DNA of 64,000 bases from contig CP051232.1 of NCBI GenBank assembly GCA_017792445.1, forward strand, positions 4,004,001 through 4,068,000, written 5' to 3'. This document shows, piece after piece, positions 41,307 to 49,154 of the stretch. The first letter of the stretch is position 1. Each line of letters starts with the position of its first letter. Under the pieces are notes generated by a model, which worked only from the letters and a program-made list of their open reading frames with translations, did not search any database and was not told the DNA's origin. Source of the DNA: Maritimibacter sp. GTDB lineage: Bacteria > Pseudomonadota > Alphaproteobacteria > Rhodobacterales > Rhodobacteraceae. The position numbers were made by a program, and so were the translations under genes.

Positions 41307-41770
41307 TACGCGGTCCTCGTGTTCTTCTTGTTCATCGACTTGACGTCCAGAACCTCGGGGTTCTGAGCCTCGTGCGGATGCTCGGCGCCGGCGTAGACAC
41401 GCAGGTTGGTCATCTGCTGGCGCGACAGGCGGTTGCCCGGCAGCATGCGCTTGATCGCGGCGGTCACGACACGCTCGGGGTGCGCACCTTCCAGGATTTC
41501 TTCAGCCGTCCGGGACTTGATGCCGCCGGGGTGGCCGGTGTGACGGTAGTACGTCTTCTCGGCGCGTTTCTTCCCGGTCATCTGCACCTTGTCGGCGTTG
41601 ATGATGATAACGTTGTCGCCCATGTCCATGGACGGGGTGAAGGTCGCCTTGTGCTTGCCGCGCAGGCGCATCGCCACGATCGAAGCAAGACGGCCCAGAA
41701 CCACGCCCTCGGCGTCGATCAGGATCCATTTCTTGTCGATATCCGCAGGCGTCGCGGTATAGGTCTTCAT
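41306..41770 (-). CDS. rplM: 50S ribosomal protein L13
   Basis: 154 residues. Landmarks are [55 protein letters not shown] and the [11 protein letters not shown] block. It is an early-assembly protein of the large subunit and is cotranscribed with rpsI. A clear promoter lies upstream. Confidence 0.97.
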   Translation of the reverse strand: MKTYTATPADIDKKWILIDAEGVVLGRLASIVAMRLRGKHKATFTPSMDMGDNVIIINADKVQMTGKKRAEKTYYRHTGHPGGIKSRTAEEILEGAHPERVVTAAIKRMLPGNRLSRQQMTNLRVYAGAEHPHEAQNPEVLDVKSMNKKNTRTA

Positions 41771-41832
41771 ATCGGAACCTCGGTTACGGATGTGGAACGG
41801 GCCATGGCCCGCCCCGGAATTCGGATTGCGCG

Positions 41833-41860
41833 GTTATACACGCACCGATTTCCCAGTCAA
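41833..41860 (-). promoter_or_regulatory. rplM-rpsI promoter
   Basis: Leftward, TTGACT (from 41855-41860) and TATAAC (from 41833-41838) are spaced by 16 bases. The predicted start near 41826 gives a leader of about 55 bases containing a perfect 14-base palindrome, CGGGCCATGGCCCG (41798-41811 region), possibly a control site for L13 or S9. Confidence 0.65.
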
Positions 41861-41928
41861 CGCCAGTTTGCCCGATAAAACCTATGTAAAACAGTGCCTT
41901 GCAATTATGGTATTATTATACCCCACCG

Positions 41929-43299
41929 TCAGACGCTGATCTGCTCCGGCGGATTGTCCAAAAGTTCGCGCAGTTTCTGCATCGCGCCTTCGAAGCGCGC
42001 CAGCCCGTGCCGCGCGTTGACCGAGATCCGCACCGCATGGGGCGCCCGCCCGTCGCGCAGGACGAACTCGTCGGCGGCGCGCACCTGCACCCCCGCGGCT
42101 TCGGCTCTCTGGCAGAACGCGCCCGCGCGCCAGCCGGACGGCAGGCCGAGGTACAGGAACGGCACGTCCTCGCGCCATGTCAGATCGTGACCGCCCAGCA
42201 CGTTGACGGCGGCGCGGACGTAGTCGTTCATGGTCCGCCGCGCCTCGTCGATCAGCCGGTTCAGCTTTGGCGAATGCAGCAGTTCCACCGTCAGATCCGC
42301 CAGCGGCGCAGAGATGCCGAAGAACCCGTGTTCCGCCGCACGGCGCAGCCCGGCCCCTCGGCCAGGAGGCGCGACGGCGAACCCGATCCGCAGCGCCGGC
42401 GTCAGGTGTTTGGACAGCGAGGTGACGTACCACCCCTGCCCCGGCAGCAGCGCCCGATACGGCCGCCCGACCGGTGTCCCAAGGCGATAGCAGTCGTCCT
42501 CGACCAGTTGCAGCCCGGTGCGGCGGGCCACATCGACGATCTCCAGCCGCCGCCATTCCGGCGTACACAGGGTCGTCGGGTTGTGGACCTCGGGCGAGGT
42601 GCACAGCAGTTGCGCCCCATGCCGGCGCACCGCTTCCTCCAGCGCGCCCGGGATAATGCCGTGTTCGTCCATCGGCACCGCGACCGGTTTCGCGCGCAGC
42701 AGGTCGGCGGCCCGGCGGAAGCCGGGATACAGCATCTCTTCCACAAGGATCACCGGTTCGGGCCCGCTGAGGATCGCCTGCATCGTCAGCAGGATCGCGT
42801 GCTGGCCGCCATGCGCCGGCACCACGTCCGGTGCGTCCAGCGGGCCGAGATGGGCCGAAGCAAGCCACCGGATCGCGGCATCCCGCAACGGCGTGGCGAC
42901 GCGGCTGGGATAGTCCAGCATATCCGACACACCGCCCTCTTGCCCGACCTTCACCATCAACTCGCGGATCAAGGCCACCTGCCCCACGTCCGGCAGGCTG
43001 GGACCGTACAGGCGCATCGGGCCGTCCGGCATCGCCTCGGCCGCGGGCTTTCGGCGCTCTGCCACGAAGGTGCCGCGTCCGACGGCGGCCTGCAGAAGAC
43101 CCTCGTCCGTCAATTCGGTATAGGCCCGGGCCACGGTCCCCGGCGTGATCCCCAGCGTCCAGGCCAGTTCGCGGACCGGAGGCAGCTTTTGCCCCGCCGT
43201 CAGCGCGCCCGCATGCACCCCGTCACGGATCGCCTCGGCGACGGCGGCGTACTTCGGACCGGCACGTCCCTCAAGGCTCGGCTGCCAAATTGTATCCAT
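41929..43299 (-). CDS. MocR-type regulator (GntR helix-turn-helix fused to aminotransferase fold)
   Basis: 456 residues. The N-terminal winged helix-turn-helix (YAAVAEAIRDGVHAGALTAGQKLPPVRELAWTLGITPGTVARAYTELTDEGLL) joins a PLP-dependent fold-type I domain (VPAHGGQHAILLTMQAIL, TSPEVHNPTT, LVEDDCYRLG, and the PLP lysine in VTSLSKHLTPALRIG). MocR regulators use the cofactor or a derivative as ligand and usually control the divergent gene. Here that gene encodes a DUF1127 protein. ATG at 43299 has a GAGGGA sequence upstream. The first of three palindromic sites overlaps this start codon. Confidence 0.9.
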   Translation of the reverse strand: MDTIWQPSLEGRAGPKYAAVAEAIRDGVHAGALTAGQKLPPVRELAWTLGITPGTVARAYTELTDEGLLQAAVGRGTFVAERRKPAAEAMPDGPMRLYGPSLPDVGQVALIRELMVKVGQEGGVSDMLDYPSRVATPLRDAAIRWLASAHLGPLDAPDVVPAHGGQHAILLTMQAILSGPEPVILVEEMLYPGFRRAADLLRAKPVAVPMDEHGIIPGALEEAVRRHGAQLLCTSPEVHNPTTLCTPEWRRLEIVDVARRTGLQLVEDDCYRLGTPVGRPYRALLPGQGWYVTSLSKHLTPALRIGFAVAPPGRGAGLRRAAEHGFFGISAPLADLTVELLHSPKLNRLIDEARRTMNDYVRAAVNVLGGHDLTWREDVPFLYLGLPSGWRAGAFCQRAEAAGVQVRAADEFVLRDGRAPHAVRISVNARHGLARFEGAMQKLRELLDNPPEQISV

Positions 43300-43380
43300 T
43301 ACAATCTTTCCCTCGACTTGATACACGCGCGATTGTACTCAATACACAGTGGCAACATCGCCCGATTGTGTCAATACAAT
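43289..43380. promoter_or_regulatory. Operator region with three ATTGT...ACAAT-type sites
   Basis: Three related elements lie between the MocR gene and the divergent DUF1127 gene: ATTGT-N7-ACAAT at 43289-43305, ATTGTACTCAATACA at 43332-43346, and ATTGT-N6-ACAAT at 43365-43380. Repeated half sites ATTGT/ATACA are what a GntR/MocR dimer would bind. One covers the regulator's start codon, and one lies 16 bases before the other gene's start, which fits control of both. Confidence 0.65.
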
Positions 43381-43395
43381 TAGAAAGGACATCCC

Positions 43396-43620
43396 ATGGC
43401 ACAAGCTCACTCGAACGACGCCCTCGGCTATCTCTCCCGCCGTCCCCTGCCGCCGTTTTCGGCCGCGGCCCTGCGCTTCGTGGTGATGCTGGTGAAATGG
43501 GACGAGCGCCGCCGAACCCGCCGCTCACTCGGGACACTCGATCCGCATCTGCTGGATGATATCGGGGTGACCCGTGGCGAGGCCCGGACCGAGGCCGAGC
43601 GCCCCTTCTGGAAGGACTGA
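43396..43620 (+). CDS. DUF1127 protein
   Basis: 74 residues. The C-terminal 45 residues (LVKWDERRRTRRSLGTLDPHLLDDIGVTRGEARTEAERPFW) are the DUF1127 (YjiS-like) domain. Small Arg-rich DUF1127 proteins in alphaproteobacteria affect small-RNA turnover, phosphate or carbon adaptation and can bind RNA. AAAGGA precedes the ATG. The gene is divergent from the MocR regulator and has its own terminator. Confidence 0.88.
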   Translation: MAQAHSNDALGYLSRRPLPPFSAAALRFVVMLVKWDERRRTRRSLGTLDPHLLDDIGVTRGEARTEAERPFWKD

Positions 43621-43684
43621 CGGCCCGCGCCGACGATACGGTGGCCGCCGGCTTTCTACTCTCCCCTGTCTGGTGGCCCCACTT

Positions 43685-43712
43685 GGGGCGGGTCCCGTCC
43701 CGCCCCTTTTTT
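43685..43712 (+). terminator. Intrinsic terminator of the DUF1127 gene
   Basis: GGGGCGGG (43685-43692) pairs with CCCGCCCC (43699-43706) around a 6-base loop, followed by T6 (43707-43712). It lies 64 bases after the stop. Confidence 0.87.
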
Positions 43713-43756
43713 GATGCCCGAACTTCTTGCTGAAGCCGGTGGGCAAAGAGAAAACC

Positions 43757-43778
43757 AAAGCGCTTTCGGTTAGCGCTA
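43757..43778. promoter_or_regulatory. Two AGCGCT-centred palindromes upstream of speD
   Basis: AAAGCGCTTT (43757-43766) and TTAGCGCTA (43770-43778) are adjacent CG-centred dyads about 80 bases before the speD leader. LacI-family operators often have this form. No LacI-type gene is in the window. Confidence 0.35.
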
Positions 43779-43848
43779 TCGTTCGTTACGCAGCGTCACG
43801 CTGACGTCGTAAATTAAACCCCAAAAAATGTCTTGATCGACTCGACGC

Positions 43849-43926
43849 ATGCCCTTAGATGCCCGCCACGAGCGAGGGACCGATCCCAACTTACGGGCAG
43901 CGAAGGCTGCCACGGGGGGGCGCTAA
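43849..43926 (+). CDS. 25-codon upstream reading frame in the speD leader
   Basis: ATG at 43849 opens a 25-residue frame, MPLDARHERGTDPNLRAAKA then ATGGR, ending TAA at 43924-43926, 42 bases before the speD start. It coincides almost exactly with the foldable leader region at 43853-43928, so its translation would disrupt that fold. The peptide is basic, with four Arg and one Lys. It has no strong ribosome-binding sequence. It may be a leader peptide for translational attenuation; this is inference. Confidence 0.4.
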   Translation: MPLDARHERGTDPNLRAAKAATGGR

Positions 43927-43928
43927 GG
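43853..43928 (+). other. Structured leader RNA upstream of speD
   Basis: Stems visible by eye: closing stem CCTTAG (43853-43858) with CTAAGG (43923-43928); inner stem TGCCCG (43860-43865) with CGGGCA (43894-43899), enclosing GGGA/TCCC (43876-43879 with 43884-43887); and GGCAGC (43896-43901) with GCTGCC (43906-43911) over a GAAG loop. The last stem shares bases 43896-43899 with the inner stem, so the two exclude each other. This is the pattern of a switch or attenuator. I do not recognise it as a known riboswitch class. Confidence 0.5.
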
Positions 43929-43968
43929 AACCTCTGGATTCAATCTGCTGGCTAGAAGGGGACGTGCC

Positions 43969-44481
43969 ATGGACGGCGCCAACCTCTTCCAACTGGGGAT
44001 CGGTCTGGAGACAGGCGCCCACGAGGAAGATTCGTGTGTCCGCATTGCGGGCGCAACCGAAACGACCATTGAACGCGACGTGTTCGACGAAGACCGCGAG
44101 GATCACTTCATCCGCCGTGATGGCCGGGTGTTCGCCGGGACCCACCTGATTATCGAGGTGGTCGACGGCACCGGGCTGGACGACGAAGCCCGGATCCAGC
44201 AGGCCTTCCGCGACTGCGTGGACGAATGCGGCGCGACGCTGCTGCACATCCACACTCACAAGTTCTCGCCGCAGGGCGTGAGCGGGGTGGCGGTGCTGGC
44301 CGAAAGCCATATCTCGGTCCACACCTGGCCGGAGATCGGCTATGGCGCGTTCGATGTGTTCATGTGCGGCGATGCCCAGCCCTGGCGGGCGGTCGACGTG
44401 CTGAAACAGGCGTTCGACACGCCCGACGTTCGGGTGAAGGAACTGCTGCGCGGGGACGGGCTGGTCGAAGACGCCGCCTGA
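43969..44481 (+). CDS. speD: S-adenosylmethionine decarboxylase proenzyme
   Basis: 170 residues. It decarboxylates SAM to supply aminopropyl groups for spermidine. The proenzyme self-cleaves before Ser113 in ESHISVHTWPE, making the pyruvoyl cofactor; the upstream GTHLIIEVVDG and later YGAFDVFMCGD segments are also typical. The first 50 residues (ANLFQLGIGLETGAHEEDS...) extend beyond the short class 1b form. An AAGGGGA sequence precedes the ATG at 43969. The partner speE lies 0.9 kb downstream in the same direction, across an opposing Nudix gene. Confidence 0.93.
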   Translation: MDGANLFQLGIGLETGAHEEDSCVRIAGATETTIERDVFDEDREDHFIRRDGRVFAGTHLIIEVVDGTGLDDEARIQQAFRDCVDECGATLLHIHTHKFSPQGVSGVAVLAESHISVHTWPEIGYGAFDVFMCGDAQPWRAVDVLKQAFDTPDVRVKELLRGDGLVEDAA

Positions 44482-44544
44482 GCCGCAAAGCTTCGACGCA
44501 AGACCATTCAGAGACGCTCCTGTCGCACTCACGGGACGGAGCAC

Positions 44545-44828
44545 GGGGTATCTGGGGTTACCCCGATCAGGCCACGCGTTGCGATTTGACGCGTGGCCGC
44601 CGCGGCCCGAGGGCCGCGAAGGGCGGGATGAGCGCTGCTTGCCATCGCGCCATAACGACCAGAGCGCCGGAAAGGCGACGGACAGAGCGCCAGCAAGGCG
44701 CCGACACGGGCGCGCGGGGATGACGCGCCCGACGCAACCTTGAGAGACGGGAAAACCCGCGCAAGGGACAGGCACAGGGTCGCCTGGCCACCGGTTCTGA
44801 CCGGGTGGCCGGGCGGCCCTTTCCTTTT
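44545..44828 (+). other. Hairpin-rich noncoding stretch downstream of speD
   Basis: No credible gene occurs between the speD stop (44481) and the Nudix stop (44829). At least six strong dyads stand in series: GGGGTA/TACCCC (44545-44564), a perfect 9-bp GCCACGCGT/ACGCGTGGC (44571-44597), CGCGGCCC/GGGCCGCG (44601-44618), a GCGCT/AGCGC pair near 44631-44667, CGGGCGCG/CGCGCCCG near 44708-44732, and GGCCACC/GGTGGCC near 44788-44811. An imperfect 23-bp tandem repeat beginning CAGAGCGCC lies near 44659-44705. The right end runs into C/T-rich CTTTCCTTTTTC, terminator-like on the rightward strand. It may be a structured RNA or a long 3' region of speD. Confidence 0.5.
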
Positions 44829-45272
<444 letters not shown>

Positions 45273-45384
45273 TTACCCCGCCGCGCCGCCCTGCGAAATC
45301 GCCGATTCCGCCCCCGACCCGGCCTTGCCGGTTGACTTCCGCGCCGCCCGGCGCAACAGACCCGCAAAACACATGGGAGTTCCT

Positions 45385-46239
45385 ATGACCGACATGACCG
45401 GATGGAGCGTCGAGCGTCTGCACGCCGACCACGCCCAGGCCCTGCGCGAGGAGCAGGTCCTTTACGACAACGAAACCGACCACCAGCGCCTGCGGGTGTT
45501 CGAGAACCCGACCTTCGGCCGCATCCTGACGCTGGACGGCGTGGTGCAGGTCACCGAGGGCGACAATTTCATCTACCACGAGATGATGTCCCACGTGCCG
45601 ATCCTCGCCCACGGCGACGCCCGGCGGGTCCTGATCATTGGCGGCGGCGATGGCGGCATGGCGAAGACGGTGCTGAAGCACAAATCGGTGCAACACCTGA
45701 CCATGGTCGAGATCGACGCGGGCGTGGTGGAGTTCTCGAAGCAATACCTGCCGAACATCTCTGACGGCGCGTTCGACGACCCGCGGCTGGAGCTTGTCAT
45801 CACCGACGGCGCCGACTTCATGCGCGAGACGGAAGGCGGATACGACGTCATCATCATCGACTCGACCGATCCCGTCGGTCCGGGCGAGGTGCTGTTCACC
45901 GACCATTTCTACGGCCACGCCCACCGCGCCCTGAGCCCCGAGGGCATCCTCGTCACCCAGAACGGCGTGCCGTTCCTGCAGGGAGGCGAACTGACCAACA
46001 CGATGCGCGCCTTCAAGGAACTGTTCCGCGACTGGACCTGCTACACCGCGACGGTCCCCACCTATGCCGGCGGTCCGATGGCCTTTGGCTGGGGCACCGA
46101 CGGCAAGGCGCGGCACACCGACATCGACACCCTGCGCGAACGCTTCGAGGCCGCGGAGATCGAGACCGACTATTACACCCCCGACGTCCACCGCGGCGCC
46201 TTCGCGCTGCCGCCCTACATCGCGCGGCTGATGCCCTGA
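45385..46239 (+). CDS. speE: Polyamine aminopropyltransferase (spermidine synthase)
   Basis: 284 residues. It transfers an aminopropyl group from decarboxylated SAM to putrescine. Landmarks are DNFIYHEMMSHVPILAHG, the SAM-fold GGGDGGMAKTVLKH, MVEIDAGVVEFSKQYLP, and the catalytic block VIIIDSTDPVGPGEVLFT. ATG at 45385 follows GGGAGT and begins the conserved protein; an upstream in-frame extension overlaps the Nudix promoter. It completes the SpeD/SpeE pathway. Confidence 0.95.
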   Translation: MTDMTGWSVERLHADHAQALREEQVLYDNETDHQRLRVFENPTFGRILTLDGVVQVTEGDNFIYHEMMSHVPILAHGDARRVLIIGGGDGGMAKTVLKHKSVQHLTMVEIDAGVVEFSKQYLPNISDGAFDDPRLELVITDGADFMRETEGGYDVIIIDSTDPVGPGEVLFTDHFYGHAHRALSPEGILVTQNGVPFLQGGELTNTMRAFKELFRDWTCYTATVPTYAGGPMAFGWGTDGKARHTDIDTLRERFEAAEIETDYYTPDVHRGAFALPPYIARLMP

Positions 46240-46270
46240 CCAAAGGAGCGAGGGGCCAGCCCCTCGCGCT

Positions 46271-46338
46271 CCCCGAGGTACTTTGAAAGAGAAGAAGGCA
46301 TTCGGGCGCTGCTTCTTCTCTTCCGAAATACCTCGGGG
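46271..46338. terminator. 68-base hairpin between convergent speE and P450 genes
   Basis: CCCCGAGGTA (46271-46280) pairs perfectly with TACCTCGGGG (46329-46338), and inside it AAGAGAAGAAG (46287-46297) pairs perfectly with CTTCTTCTCTT (46312-46322), with a TTT/AAA bridge. The loop is 14 bases. Its position suggests a bidirectional terminator. A second hairpin, CGAGGGGC/GCCCCTCG (46249-46266), stands just before it. Confidence 0.65.
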
Positions 46339-46375
46339 GAGTCGCACCGCAGGTGCGGCGGGGGCAGCGCCCCCT
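46326..46375. repeat. Dispersed intergenic palindromic element, copy 2
   Basis: AAATACCTCGGGGGAG, then a GCACCGCAGGTGC hairpin and a GGGGGCAGCGCCCCC stem, follow the same plan as the element at 40682-40727. The right end reaches the P450 stop codon. The left end forms one arm of the large hairpin at 46271-46338. Confidence 0.6.
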
Positions 46376-47729
46376 AGGTGCGGCGCGACAGGGTCAGGCG
46401 GATGCCGTGTCTGGACCGGACCGTCAGGAACGCGACCGGCATCGGATCGTCGCCTTCGATCCGCTCGAACCGGAACGCTTTCACCAGCAGCGCAAGCAGC
46501 AGCGGTCCTTCCGCCATCGCGAAGCCGGCGCCGGTACAGACCCGTTTGCCCGACGAGAACGGGATGAACGCATCGCGCAGGCACTGGCGGCCATTCTCGG
46601 TGCCGTAGCGGTCGGGGTCGAAGCCGTCGGGGTTGTCCCACAGGCGCTCGTGCCGGTGCAGGTGCCAGGGACTGAGGACGATCTGCGAGCCTTGCGGGAT
46701 GTCCCGGTCGCGGAAGTGCTCGGGGCACGTGGTTTCGCGCACCATCATCGGCACCGGCGGGTAGAGGCGCAGAGCCTCGCGGAACACGTCGCGGGTCAGG
46801 CGAAGCTGGGCGATGTCGCTGAAGGAGGGCTCGGGCGGCAGCTCCGCCAGTTCCGCCGCCACGCGGTCCTGCACCTCGGGGTGCTGCGCCAAAAGGTACA
46901 ATGCCCAGCCAAGGGCCGAGGCGCTGGTTTCGTGGCCCGCGAGGAAGAAGATCGCGACCTGATCGACCATCTCGGCGCTGGAGAAGCGTTCGCCGGTCTG
47001 CGGGTCGGCGGTGGTCATGATCTTGGTCGCAAGATCGTCGGGCGCCGTTCCCGCCTTGATCTCGCGCATCCGGTCGTCCGTCAGCCGCGTGATCAGCGCA
47101 CGGATGGCGCGGGCGGCGCGCACCGTACGGCGGCGGTGAAAGCGCGGCAGCCAGCGCGGCAGCGGCACGAAGGCCGCAAGGTTCAGGATCGGTTGGGTGC
47201 GCTGGTAGTCGCGGAAGCGGCGGAACACTTCCGAGGCCAGCTCGTGTTCGATGGGGATCGAGAACAGGGTGCGGAAGATCACGTCGGCGGCGGCGTGGCT
47301 CATCTCTTCCTCGATCTCGACGGAGCCGCCCGCCCGCGCGTCAAGCCGCGCCACCGCCGCGCGCCCCGCGTCCAGCATCGCGGGGAAGGTATCGCGCAGG
47401 CGCCCGCCCTCAAACGCGGGGTCGATGATGCGGCGCTGGCGCAGCCATGTTTCGCCGTTGGTCAGGAACACCGACTGACCGAGCAGCGGGCGCAGCCCCT
47501 CTCCCACCCGGTCGGATTTCGGGAAATCCATCGGCCGTTCGTTCAGCACCTCGCGCACCAGTTCGGGCTGGTTCACAAGGTAGGACCGGAAGAACGGCGT
47601 GCGGAATTCGGCCATCCACGCGCGGTACAGACGCGCGGGCTGGGCCGACAGGATGTCCTGCCGGAACAGACGAAGGTAGCGCCAGAGCGACACGCGCCCG
47701 GGCCGGGACGGCGGTTTCGGCGGGATCAT
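46374..47729 (-). CDS. Cytochrome P450
   Basis: 451 residues. The I-helix oxygen-activation motif is AGHETSASALGW, the K-helix ExxR is EALR, and the heme-binding loop FSSGKRVCTGAGFA places the thiolate ligand at about Cys398. There is no N-terminal membrane anchor. The substrate is unknown; the family resembles bacterial P450s with fatty-acid or terpenoid substrates, but this is not decided. Its start overlaps the stop of the hydrolase gene (ATGA), so both are made together. Confidence 0.93.
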   Translation of the reverse strand: MIPPKPPSRPGRVSLWRYLRLFRQDILSAQPARLYRAWMAEFRTPFFRSYLVNQPELVREVLNERPMDFPKSDRVGEGLRPLLGQSVFLTNGETWLRQRRIIDPAFEGGRLRDTFPAMLDAGRAAVARLDARAGGSVEIEEEMSHAAADVIFRTLFSIPIEHELASEVFRRFRDYQRTQPILNLAAFVPLPRWLPRFHRRRTVRAARAIRALITRLTDDRMREIKAGTAPDDLATKIMTTADPQTGERFSSAEMVDQVAIFFLAGHETSASALGWALYLLAQHPEVQDRVAAELAELPPEPSFSDIAQLRLTRDVFREALRLYPPVPMMVRETTCPEHFRDRDIPQGSQIVLSPWHLHRHERLWDNPDGFDPDRYGTENGRQCLRDAFIPFSSGKRVCTGAGFAMAEGPLLLALLVKAFRFERIEGDDPMPVAFLTVRSRHGIRLTLSRRT

Positions 47730-49021
47730 GCGGCCATGCTGGTGTGCGCGGAAACCGCCACGTCGATCCGCGAGCGCGAGGGCTCGCGGCCGGCATAGCG
47801 CTCGCCCAGCGTCATCGGCCCGGCGGTGATGCGGAAGTAGTCATAGTCGCGCGGACGGTCGAAGGCGCAGAGATACTGGAAATGCAGCCGGAAGAAACGC
47901 CAGCGCAGGGCTTTCCACGTCTCCTCGGACAGGGTCTGGGTGAAGGCGGCCGAGAAGACCAGCGGCCAGCGCTTGCCGCGCTCCGGCGCGACGCCGGACA
48001 CCGCAACCGGGTCGCACAGCGCGAACGCGCAACCGTCGCCGGGCGCCGTCACGTCGATCCACGTCAGTTCCTCGCGCTGGCAGAGATAGTGCAGGTCCGC
48101 CCGCAGCCGGTCGGCTTTCGGCAGGAACGACACCATCGGCACCACCTGCCCCAGTGACAGGAACGACAGCGCGGGGCCGTTGGCGGGCGCCCGGTTCTGG
48201 CGGATCAGGTGGGCGAGGATCGACACGCCAAGGTGCGCGCCCGAGCTGTGGCCGACCACCAGAACCTCGTCCACGTCATCGTTCAGCGCGCGGGCGATGG
48301 TGTCTGTGAATTCGGCAAGGCGGGCTTCGAGGTCGTCGGGATAGGCGCCGTCCAGCTGGCAGGAATGGGCGTAGTCATGCATCAGGTAATAGGCGAACAG
48401 TTTGCCGTCGCGCGCTTTGAACCACCGCAGAACCGCATAGCCCGCGCCCAGCAGGCAGGCCCACCAGATCAGCGACAGGGCCACCGACCAGACCGCGACG
48501 CCCGCCGTGGCCCCGAACAGGCCAAGCGCCAGACCGGCCAGCCAGTCCAGAGCGCGGGTCACCACGGTTCCGGCCAGCGCGCCGATCACGAACGCCAGCA
48601 GCGCCTGTCCCAGCAGCATCGCCACCGGGTAGAGCGCGGCGATCACCGGGCCCTTCCGCATCCACATCAGCCGCCGCAGCGTGCCGCTGCCGATATAGGT
48701 CCATGCGGTTCGCGCCAGTTGCAGGTAGGTCGCGCCGATCCCGTTCGACATCGAGTCGCGCACGAGGTCGGACCAGACCAGCACCTCGACCTGCGCTTGC
48801 ACCGGGTGGCCGTCCATCCGCGCCGCAACGTCCCAGCCATAGCGTTCGCCGCTGCGCGGGCTGATCCCGATCTCGTACCCGCTGATCCCGGCTTGGGCGG
48901 CGGATTCGGTGCGGTACAGTTCGCGGTAGCGGCGGGGGTGAATCGGGTCGTAGCCGGGGATGTAGAACACCCGGCGGCGTTTGACGGAGGCAGGCTGTGG
49001 GCCACTCGGATCATGAGCCAT
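47726..49021 (-). CDS. Membrane-spanning alpha/beta hydrolase cotranscribed with the P450
   Basis: 431 residues. An N-terminal soluble part (RRRVFYIPGYDPIHPRRYRELYRTES) is followed by about three or four hydrophobic spans (residues about 125-205, e.g. GPVIAALYPVAMLLGQALLAF) and a hydrolase segment with nucleophile elbow GHSSGAHLG. The last third has KRWPLVFSAAFTQTLSEETWKALRWRFFRLHFQYLCAFDRP. It is an uncommon joining of a hydrolase with a central membrane module. The substrate is unknown; the coupled P450 suggests joint action on a lipid or hydrophobic compound. Confidence 0.8.
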   Translation of the reverse strand: MAHDPSGPQPASVKRRRVFYIPGYDPIHPRRYRELYRTESAAQAGISGYEIGISPRSGERYGWDVAARMDGHPVQAQVEVLVWSDLVRDSMSNGIGATYLQLARTAWTYIGSGTLRRLMWMRKGPVIAALYPVAMLLGQALLAFVIGALAGTVVTRALDWLAGLALGLFGATAGVAVWSVALSLIWWACLLGAGYAVLRWFKARDGKLFAYYLMHDYAHSCQLDGAYPDDLEARLAEFTDTIARALNDDVDEVLVVGHSSGAHLGVSILAHLIRQNRAPANGPALSFLSLGQVVPMVSFLPKADRLRADLHYLCQREELTWIDVTAPGDGCAFALCDPVAVSGVAPERGKRWPLVFSAAFTQTLSEETWKALRWRFFRLHFQYLCAFDRPRDYDYFRITAGPMTLGERYAGREPSRSRIDVAVSAHTSMAA

Positions 49022-49154
49022 GGAACGGCCTTTCAGGTTCCGGACGAGCCTAGCGCAGAGGCCCGCGAAACATAAGCCGCCGGAAGTTTACCCCCGATGA
49101 ACGAGCAACAAAGTGATGCAATTGCGCCGGATTGTTGCGGTGCAGATCCGGGCT

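Noticed and set aside
44567-44791. A 74-codon Arg/Pro-rich frame on the leftward strand after speD
   Set aside because: It is made of the hairpin stems read as codons and has no start signal; structure explains the sequence better.
44545-44828. tmRNA, RNase P RNA or SRP RNA
   Set aside because: None of their conserved cores (tag frame and acceptor stem, RNase P conserved regions, SRP domain IV loop) is visible on either strand.
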